Shown piece by piece: positions 55,851-64,000 of a stretch of 64,000 nt of DNA (the stretch's first letter is position 1; each line of letters starts with the position of its first letter). Position numbers and translations under genes: made by a program. The DNA is from Nemertoderma westbladi. Taxonomy: Eukaryota > Xenacoelomorpha > Nemertodermatida > Nemertodermatidae. A model generated the notes under the pieces. The model made no database searches and was not told the DNA's origin. It was given only the letters and a program-made list of their open reading frames with translations. The stretch lies in NCBI GenBank assembly GCA_032718475.1, contig JAUCBJ010007926.1:1-64000 (forward strand). Reading direction: 5' to 3'.

Positions 55851-56282
55851 CACGGTAATGGAGAGTCCTACATTGATCATATCGTTACAAACAGCTCACT
55901 CTCCCCCATCAATGGTGCTGTCTATGAACGTGATCCCCCAACCAATTTATCTGATCATGTACTGGTTGTGTGCAGTTTCATCTGTCCTCTCGGTAGCCCG
56001 AAAAAAGACAATTGCCCAGGACACCAAAGGAAAATGAAACCTAGGATATGCTGGGAACGAGCAACTGAGAGCGACCTGAATAGATACAAGGAAGACGTGG
56101 AACTCAACACTAACAACCTCCTATGCAGTGTTAACAATCCAAATCTGTTAACGTTAGACCAACTCAACGACATCACGAGTAAGTTACATGTTGCCGTTAT
56201 CCCGACACCAGGGGGGAAAAACGCCGATGCTGGAGGCGGGGCTTTACAGACCACGGAGTCCCGGCCAGTCACCGGATATTGA
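55838..56282 (+). pseudogene. LINE endonuclease C-terminal fragment, inverted relative to the RT
   Basis: The plus-strand frame reads GESYIDHIVTNSSL and NLSDHVLVV, the last two EEP motifs (substrate Ile-Asp-His and catalytic Ser-Asp-His). A linker of the kind seen between endonuclease and RT follows (RICWERATESDLNRYKEDVE). It abuts the minus-strand RT head to head, as produced by twin-priming 5' inversion. Confidence 0.75.
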
Positions 56283-56570
56283 TTGTGGAGAAGGAGGAAT
56301 TTCTTAGATGCAGGATTGCGGTTGAGAAAAAGCTGCATTGGTTGGATATATTCTTTAATGTAGTTAATCTCACTGAACCCTGAATCCTGTTACAATCCTG
56401 TAACAATGTACAATCCTGATTGAGAATAATTTTGGGCTTCCCCAAATCAATATACACCAAATATTCACAATAATTATACACGACAATATAAATCCCTACA
56501 GTATATTATTTAATTACCCACTGTTCGCTCAGATTTTAGCCTAACTAATGTTCCCCAGATTTTCCCTCGG
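56283..56570. other. AT-rich spacer, nothing recognised
   Basis: No ORF or repeat that I can support. Confidence 0.4.
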
Positions 56571-56576
56571 TCCTAG

Positions 56577-57450
56577 TCTTGATGCCGTAGTGTCGGTGTC
56601 GGTCGACCCTGTCGCGTGTCCGTTCCACCCCTCCCGAACCCCGAAGGGATCGATCATCGAGAACCAGCACGGCTTGGCTAAGGGTTGGTCCAGTCGGTAG
56701 ACTCTGTCGCGTATCCGTACCACCCCTCTCGAACCCCGAAGGGATCGGTCATCGAGAACCAGTACGGCTTGGCTAGGAGTCTGTCGTGTCGGTGGACCCG
56801 TTCGCGTGTCCGTCCCACCCCTCACGAACCCCGAAGGGGACGATCATCGAGAACCAGTACGGCTTGGCTAGGGGTCCGTCGGTTCATCGCAGAAACCCAA
56901 CCACCTAGGCTTTCCGAGTCCCTTTCAGGCTCGTAGTCACTTCGGCAGCCGAGAAACTGCTCCGAACAGTCGGTAGGCCGGTAGAGTCCAGTCCTTTGTC
57001 TTTCGACCCCGTCGCGTGTCCGTCCCACCCCTCACGAACCCCGAAGGGAACGATCATCGAGAACCAGTACGGCTTGGCTAAGGGGTCTGTCGTCGGTCCC
57101 GTCGCAAATCCCTGGTACAAGCAGCCGGCGTTCCGATGTCCTTTTCAGGCTCGTAATAACTGCTGTTGACCAGAGACCCCTAAGGGCAGTCCTCGTCAAA
57201 CCCTTCCTCTGTTAGTCGGTAGACCCTTTCGCGTGTCCGTCCCACCCCTCACGAACCCCGAAGGGAACGATCATCGAGAACCAGTACGGCTTGGCTAGGG
57301 GTCTGTCGTGTCGTTTCCCGTCGCAAGTCCCTGACACAAGCAGCTGGCGTTCCGATGTCCTTTTCAGGCTCGTAATAACTGCTGTTGGCCAGGGACCGCT
57401 AAGGGCAGTCCTTGTCCTTTAGGCCTGGAGCGTTACCAAATCCACCTCTA
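56577..57450. repeat. GC-rich tandem repeat block (two interleaved units)
   Basis: Unit A (GTCCGTCCCACCCC...CGAACCCCGAAGGGAACGAT...CAGTACGGCTTGGCTAGGGG) occurs about five times (near 56602, 56700, 56800, 57015 and 57230). Unit B (GCGTTCCGATGTCC...GGCTCGTAATAACTGCTGTTG) occurs near 57130 and 57345, giving a ~215-bp composite period at the right. It lies 3' of the coiled-coil ORF on the minus strand. Confidence 0.75.
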
Positions 57451-57890
57451 CAGGCAGCAGGAAGTTGGCCAGGGCCTAATAGTAATCAGGCTAACCTGAA
57501 TACTGCTTGAATTTTCCATCCCCCCTTGGCCCTTATAAACATGAAATTAGTCCCGTACCCTGTAAGTCGCCCCAAAGTTCGCCCATAAATCGCCCCCAGT
57601 TTATAGAATGTGCCCAAAACCCATGGTCCCGCACCCAGTAGTAATATCGGAATAATCATTTTAAATTAATACAAAAAATATTCAACTCGCGTTATAAAAA
57701 GTTGAAATACCGCGAACAGTCCCCCCCAATGACCTTCGTGAGGTCTATCGGTAGATTGAGTTTGCGTAGGTCATTCCCAATATAAAAAACCCAAATTTAA
57801 TATTGCATAGTTTTAATTAATTTGGCCTAGAGTTTATATATATATGTATAAAAATAAATGTTCGATAAATGTTCCTGGAATATCCCGATC
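57450..57890. other. Spacer, nothing recognised
   Basis: AT-rich, no gene seen. Confidence 0.4.
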
Positions 57891-57892
57891 CA

Positions 57893-59402
57893 CTATTTCT
57901 TTCTCTGATACGCCTTTCGCCTCTTCGCCCATCGGCTCTCGTCGATCGCTATAGCTGGTAGAGGAGCGTCAACATCCATCGTGAGCAACGCTTCGGCTTG
58001 TCTCCTGGCGGCTCTTCCTTTCGATGGCATTGGGATCATATCGGTTCGTCGTTCCAACTCGGAGTTGCGAGCCTCGAGGAACCACTCTCCGTCACCGAAC
58101 TCCTCTTTATACGAGTATAAGCGTCTAATGACTTCGAATGGGCCGAATAATCCAGCGCTCAGCAACAAATCCACGTAATGGAAAGGCAGCGTGGCCGACG
58201 TGTGGAGGCGTTCCGGGAAGGAGAAGTTCTTGAGAAAGTAATGCTCCCTCCCTGCGTTCCGCCTCGCGCTCTTTGCGTTCCCTTTCCTCTCTCGCCTCAC
58301 GTTCCCTACACTCCTTTTCCTCCTTTTCCTCACACTCCCTAAGGCCTCTCAAAGCCCTTTCGGCCCTCTCTCCGGTTTCTCTAATCAATGCCGCTTCCCT
58401 CTCTAGCCGCATTCTCCCCTCCTCTAGCCGTTTATCCATTTCCCTCTGACCTTGCTCTATCAGCTCGAGACGGTACGCGGCACCTGCCTCTCTCACCAGT
58501 CTTTCTTTCGCGGAGGATGTAGCAGACTTATCGGTTATGACGGACTCCCTCCGCCTTCCCGATCTACTAACTTTCCCCCTCCTCCCGGAACTCCCTCCGA
58601 CCGACGAGGCCGAATCCTCGGGGTTAACCTCGGATTCGCCCCCTTCAGGTCTGTTCCAACCCATTAAATTTATACCCCGGGCATCGATTAAATATGGCCC
58701 TATGTACACTACACTAGGTTGTATACCCCCATGCCGCCATGAGTCATACAGTTCCTCGGCAACCTTTCTCGCTCTCTCCTCGGCCAATTCTCTCTGCCCG
58801 AAACGCATTAGATAGTATAAATGTCTGTCCGACTTACCTAGTCCTGACTTCAGTTTTACCTCGTCTATCGTTTTCCCCTTTCTGGCCTCCTCTAGTAGTC
58901 TCCGGGTCGCGTTGTAGGCCCGTCGAAGTCGCTCAGAAACCCCGACGTCCTCGTCGCCGACCCCTCGTCCGTCTCTCCGGGTTTGACGTCGTACCGGCGG
59001 CCCCACCGTCGCCGTTCCGGTGGGCCGCTCGTCGCCCTCGGCCTGTAGCTGGCCGGCGACATCGGTACCGATATCTCCTTCGTCTCTCTGCGTCCGGGGC
59101 CGCACCGTCGGCCCCACCGTCGCCGTTTCGGTGGGCCGCTCGTCGCCCTCGGCCTGTGGCTGGCCGGCGACATCGGTGCGTCGACCCCCGTCCCGTGTCG
59201 ACTCGTCTCCTTCTCCCTCCGTCTCGCTCTCTCTTCCTCTCGGCTCGACCTCGGGTTCCAGGCCCCCCTCGTCCTGAACTGCCGGATGACCCGTTACCGA
59301 TGGGTCCGGCGTCGTGGGCCTATATCGCCTGGTTGCGGCCTCGCGGATCGTTAGCTCTTCGTCCGGGGTCCGCGTCGGTGTTATCTCACCCGACTGACTC
59401 AT
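57893..59402 (-). pseudogene. GC-rich coiled-coil ORF with a frame break, family unknown
   Basis: From the ATG at 59400-59402 a 425-codon frame encodes a disordered N-terminus with a ~34-residue repeat (TDVAGQPQAEGDERPTETAT and a near copy). A compact segment with SDRHLYYLMRFGQRELAEE follows, then a long Glu/Arg coiled coil (~330-400). At about 58245, in a G-rich run, the plausible continuation moves to another phase (FPERLHTSATLPFHYVDLLL) and ends at 57893. I see no known domain; a gag-like or ORF1-like retroelement protein is possible. The GC content is far above the neighbouring DNA. The plus strand is also open here, a composition effect. Confidence 0.4.
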
Positions 59403-59973
59403 CTTTCCCCTGCAGATTTGGTGGCTGGTGGTTACAGAGTTTATCTAGGGCGGCAGCTGATTTAGTTACTGTGACGGGATCCAAGAGGAATCCCGGTTTA
59501 TCCGGTTTTAGTTCACGCGTCCCCGCCGTGTATAAAGAGTAAATGAGTGTGTACTGTTTGTCGTATATAATATGATATGCAGATATAGATATAGATATAA
59601 TATTGTCGTATATGGAAGGCGGGATACGGTAACTAAAGTCCCGGTCCTTCCCTATCTAAAACTATGTAACCTAACCTAGCACCGGTATTGCACTGAGATA
59701 ACTGAATTGGTATTATTACTGCCAAGTGGCTATATTGCACGGTTGGCCTTGTTACTCTACCTAATCGATGCCTTTCCCCCCTCTGATTGGTTGATACCCT
59801 TGTTGGCGCCCTTTGGAGTGTTCCCGTTCACTCCACCTATTCTCTCTGGGTTAGGGGTTTGGCCCCTGACCCTCATTGTGTGCTTCTCCTTCCCATTCTT
59901 ATTGGGATGCCACGAGTTGGTTAATTACCCAATCTCGTGGCTCCCAATATTGCTTATCGGCTTATAACTTTAT
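59403..59973. other. Spacer, nothing firmly recognised
   Basis: It includes a hydrophobic 86-codon plus-strand ORF (59707-59967) with no family resemblance, probably chance, and a GATATA microsatellite near 59585. Confidence 0.4.
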
Positions 59974-62900
59974 GGGGTGCTAGCGGGATTGAATAAGCTA
60001 ACATTGACCAGGCAGATGGTGATCTACCAATGGCTGGTCAGGAGTAGAGTGTTATCATGTCCACTCTGAGAGCACTTCACTGCGACCTGCACCTGGCGGC
60101 AAGGGTACAGGGCATGACCCAGCAGATGAGCTGCAACAGCCAATGGTGGGTCATGTGCGCCAGAGTATATATGGGTGATGGGCCTCATATCTGACTCCAT
60201 TGCGACACCCACCCTGTGGAATGGCAAACCAGGGTGTGGTATTTGCCCCGAGAGCTGACTCGGCACAAAAGCACCCCCCAACCCCCACTATGGATTACAT
60301 TAGCAATGCGGAGGTCCGGCCACTAGAGGCCAGTGGAATTACCGGACACAATCGGCCTCACAGGCGTCAGTTAACTCCTGACCGGCTGCCTGTCTCACCC
60401 CCTACTGGAGAGAGAGTTGCCAACAATTATTTGAGTCCCTTTCCTGATGACCTTTCTGGCCCAAACCCTGGGTCACCAGGGAGGCCAGATTGTGATGGGG
60501 AGAGGGATTCTGGAGTTGGAGGCTACTCTCATGTTCCACCCCGACCAACAAAGCCATTGGTGAATCTGAGGCAAGTCACTAGACTAGCCTCAGTAAACAC
60601 CCTAACACTCGGATCCCCAATGCGACAAGGTGAGCTGACTGCCTTGGCAGATAAGCTTTCTCTTAGCGCAGTGGGTGTTCAAGAGCACCGAATGCAGACT
60701 GGACAGACTGATGAGGTTCTGATTAAGGACATGGGGGGCGGTTGGCGACTCGCCCTCGCGTCAGCAGATGATAGTGGCAATTGTGGAATTGGTCTATTGA
60801 TGAATCCAACTGCACATGCAGCATTGGACTCAATAGACCAAATCTCTAATCGCATCATCCGTTGCCACTTCTCATGTTCTGGAAGACTGGCTAAGAAGTT
60901 TCCTAAGGTGGTTCTGATTGTGTGCTACTCTCCAACTAGTGTTGCCCCTGTAGAGGAGGTGGAAAATTTCTACCACAATCTACAAGCAGCTACTGATGGA
61001 GTGGATCAGCATGCATTCTTAACATTCCTGGGAGACTTTAATGCAAGTCTGCATCAATCACCTACATCGCCCTGGGTCTATAGCAATAGTGTTAACCGAA
61101 ATTCTGTCCATCTTCAGGATTTTATCTCTGGAAATGGATTGTTTTCGGCTGGAACCCAGTTCAAGAAGCGAACTGGAAAGCTATGGACTCATAGTGGACC
61201 CAGTGGTCACAAGTCCCAGATTGACCATATTCTGTTTCGTAGGAAATACAGGAAATCTATACAAGACTGTAATGCCTTTACACTTCGACCCTTCTCCAGT
61301 GATCACCGCCTTATTGTGGCCAAGGTAAGACTTAGTCTGCGTGCTAGCAGAACAACGAAATCTGCCTTGCCGCGGCATGACTGGTCCTCTCTGTTGCAAC
61401 AGCCAAGTGTGAGATCCAGCTTCACACTACAGCTGAGCAACAGGTATGAGGCTCTTGCCTCTGAGGCGGCAGATCACTGTGAGGGCTATACTGCCTTTAC
61501 AGAAGCAGTTAAGTTAGCAGCTGCAGAAACAGTTCCTGTATACCCTCGAAACAGGAAAAGGGCCCCCTGGACTGACAACAGGATTCGGAGGTGCCGAAAT
61601 GACCTTTATAAGGCGCAGAAAGAGTCCCGACTTAAACAGACTACAGTGGCCAAGAATGCAGTTAAGGCTGCATCTAGGTCCCTGAACAGGCAGTACTCTG
61701 TTAATCTACAGGAGCTAATAAACCAACAGCTTGATGCCATCAATGATGCTGACGACAGCAGGCAATCATCCCAGGCATGGAAATCAATCAATATGCTTAC
61801 TGGGCGGAAAAGCCAACCAACCACCAAGGTTAAGGCTGAATCACCAGCCGATCGCCTCAATGGTTGGAAAGCCCACTTTGAAAAGCTCCTCAATAATGAC
61901 AGGGTATTGCCTGATAACTTTATAGAAGTAAAAGTGTCTGAGTCTGTACTCCCAGATGTTCCCATTGGCGATATCTCCTTTGCTGAAGTGAAGGCTGCTG
62001 CAAAGAGCATTAAGACCAATCGTGCCAGTGGAGTAGATGGTGTTCACCCTGAGGTCTTTAAAATACCTGAGTGTTTAAAGCTCATCTATCCCATCATAGT
62101 AGACATGTACCGAACAACAAGAGTCCCACAAGAAATGAAAACAAATAAGTTGGTGCCAGTTCCCAAGAAGGGCAACCTAACACTCTATGGTTCTTTTCGG
62201 GGAATCTCATTGATCTCGATTGCTGCAAAGCTATACAACAGGATTCTATTAAATCGCATCAGGGATCCCATTGAGAGACTGCTCCGTGGAAATCAGAATG
62301 GGTTCCGTAAAGGTCGTGGGACCATGGAACCCATTTTGGCACTTAGAAGGATAATTGAAGAATTATCAAAAAAGAAAGACAGGCATCTGGCTGTTATCTT
62401 TGTTGACTTCTTCAAGGCCTTTGATTCAGTCTCTCGCTCACGTATGTTCAGCATACTTTCATTATATGGGATTCCTGATGAAATTATTGCAGCAATCAGA
62501 TCAGTATACGATGGTTCGACAACATTTGTGTCTACTGTTGACGGTGACACAGAACCATTTGAAGTGTTATGGGGCGTCCTCCAGGGAGACACACTTGCAC
62601 CAGTCTTGTTCATAATTGTTGTTGACTATGTTCTACGCATGTCCTTAGATCATCATAATGATGATGGGGTGATGATAACTCCACCTACTGGCTCCAGAAG
62701 TCGAGGAAATCCTGCCAAGTACCTAACTGATCTAGACTTTGCTGATGACTTAGGAGTACTCTCAGAATCACTAGAGGGAGCCCAACGGCTCCTCAGCTCA
62801 TTAGAACATGCTGCTTCTAGTGTTGGTCTTTTTATTAACTCCAGAAAGACCAAAACTTTGACAGTTAACTTTGAAAGTCCTCAGCTAGTCTCTAATCGGA

Positions 62901-63554
62901 TGAGCATAAGCTCAAAAGATGGTATGCTTGAGCTTGTGGATGACTTCTGTTACCTGGGATCATGGATCCGGAAGTCAGGTGAGGACCTTTGAATACGTAA
63001 GGGAAAGGCATGGGCAGCCTTGAATAGGCTGTCCAGGATTTGGAAGTCACCGAGAATTAATCGGAAACGTAAGGTCCGGTTATTTAGAGCAGCAGTAGTT
63101 CCAGTACTCCTCTATGGGAGTCCATGCTGGGCTCTAACTGCTGAGGACACCAAATCTCTGGATGGCACATTCGCAAGAATGCTACGCCAGGTTCATTGTG
63201 TCAAGTTCAATGCACACATCTCCAACCAGACACTATATAACATTGGAGGTGTCTCATTGGTTCCCCCAAGCTTGACACTAGAACAAAATCGCCTTCGCTT
63301 TGCAGGACATTGCTTTCGCCGTGAGGACCAGCCAGTGCATAATCTTGTACTTTGGCAGCCTCATGGAGTGAATAAGCATGGTGGACAGCCCATGACTTTC
63401 TTGAGACGCATCTTAAAGGACACTGGCCTTGAAGATGCGGATGATCTAGCAAATGTCATGGGTGATAGGGAGTTGTGGCGGTGCAATTTTGTCGATAAGC
63501 CGGCACAGCATTCTTAAAAATGCAGCTGCAATGCAGCATGCCGATTCTAGTAGT
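59974..63554 (+). mobile_element. Full-length RTE-like LINE, 3.58 kb
   Basis: The element is bounded by the 7-bp duplication ACTTTAT (59967-59973 and 63555-63561). It begins GGGGTGCTAGCGGG and ends GCATGCCGATTCTAGTAGT, the same TAG-repeat tail as the copies at 7177 and 13628. It encodes endonuclease and RT in one frame with a single nonsense codon. Confidence 0.85.
60221..63517 (+). pseudogene. RTE-like LINE endonuclease-reverse transcriptase, one premature stop
   Basis: The first ATG is at 60221. A Pro-rich leader (~1-110) precedes the EEP nuclease, with VQEHRM, FLGDFNA, SQIDHILF and SSDHRL in order (catalytic Glu, Asp/Asn and Asp-His residues present). The RT follows, with VDFFKAFDSV, QGDTLAPVLF and LDFADDLGVL. 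The frame is then interrupted by TGA at 62990-62992; the copy at 7177 has CGA (Arg) there, so this is a C-to-T transition at a CpG. Beyond it the same frame runs to 63517 with the conserved C-terminus ending NPAQHS or KPAQHS. The copy is therefore nearly but not fully intact; readthrough or trans supply cannot be judged. Confidence 0.9.
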
Positions 63555-63561
63555 ACTTTAT

Positions 63562-64000
63562 AGATCTGGGATATTAACACTCCTCATCACGGTGGTTTTT
63601 TTAGGATTTATATTTTCGTTGCATTTTGGTTCCTTAACTTATCACCTTGCATAGGTCATGCCATAGACGCGATCTTTTTTTTGGCGCGATATAGTACACA
63701 TGGACTAATTAATATTGTAAATTATGTAGTAAATTATATTATTATTTGTTATTAAATCAAGTCGCAGGGTCCTATAGTAAACATGAAGACACAAAATAGC
63801 ACATGATAAAGAAATTTAATACACAGAGCGAACTCCGCTACATATACGACTTATAACGGAGGTACTATGTACGCAGAGGATTAAATCATGCGAGATACGG
63901 TATTATATTGAATACAGCACACAAAATAATGTTACCAGATTAATTAAATTATAATTAATTCACCCGGCTTTTATGTCCAACAGGTAAACATTTCATGTGA
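63562..64000. other. AT-rich flank, nothing recognised
   Basis: No ORF, repeat boundary or RNA gene is visible. Confidence 0.45.

Noticed and set aside
58739-59542. 267-codon plus-strand ORF
   Set aside because: Pro/Arg/Ser-rich shadow of the GC-rich minus-strand coiled-coil ORF, with no domain character.
59707-59967. Hydrophobic 86-codon ORF as a membrane protein
   Set aside because: No family resemblance, isolated position, and repeat-rich surroundings; likely chance.

Overview
The window is non-coding-rich nuclear DNA of an animal, most likely a marine invertebrate. The evidence is a tRNA-derived SINE, several non-LTR retrotransposons, DNA transposons, large minisatellites and a complete Maverick/Polinton element. 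No host protein-coding gene could be recognised, and the species cannot be named from the sequence alone.

Layout. 1-2.46 kb: a decayed LINE endonuclease (minus strand) whose coding sequence has been blown up by a 52-bp minisatellite. 2.6-4.75 kb: an inverted-repeat element carrying a nested 1,004-bp element (3191-4194) with AGTAGT ends and a 6-bp target duplication, like the Polinton further on. 5.2-5.9 kb: a ~140-bp tandem repeat. 6.3-9.6 kb: a 17-bp minisatellite split by a 5'-truncated RTE-like LINE. 11.0-13.5 kb: dispersed repeats and a 1.8-kb foldback transposon with a 10-bp target duplication. 13.6-15.6 kb: another truncated LINE copy and a SINE. 15.8-18.9 kb: unassigned sequence. 19.0-26.3 kb: a 31-bp minisatellite with higher-order structure. 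26.5 kb: a second SINE. 27.0-32.5 kb: a ~36-bp minisatellite that is open on both strands. 32.5-32.8 kb: tandem hairpins.

34.0-54.5 kb: a 22-bp satellite interrupted by an 18.6-kb Polinton (34518-53153). The Polinton has ~463-bp, nearly identical terminal inverted repeats and a perfect 6-bp target duplication (AGCGCT). Its left arm (plus strand) carries an unassigned gene with a frame break, a protein-primed DNA polymerase, a protein I read as a TATA-binding-protein homologue, and a small unknown. Its right arm (minus strand) carries an unknown, a RING protein, the packaging ATPase, two small basic proteins, the integrase, two related minor-capsid-like proteins, a pVI-like protein, the major capsid protein, the adenovirus-type protease and another small protein. 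The arms converge on a TG-rich spacer. The set covers replication, integration, packaging, maturation and capsid formation, so this looks like a recently inserted, near-intact virus-like element. Its most unusual cargo is the TBP-like gene, found together with TATA boxes in front of several of the genes.

54.5-64 kb: a LINE copy whose endonuclease and RT halves lie in opposite orientation, a GC-rich repeat block, a GC-rich coiled-coil ORF with a frame break, and a full-length RTE-like LINE (59974-63554) with one nonsense codon.
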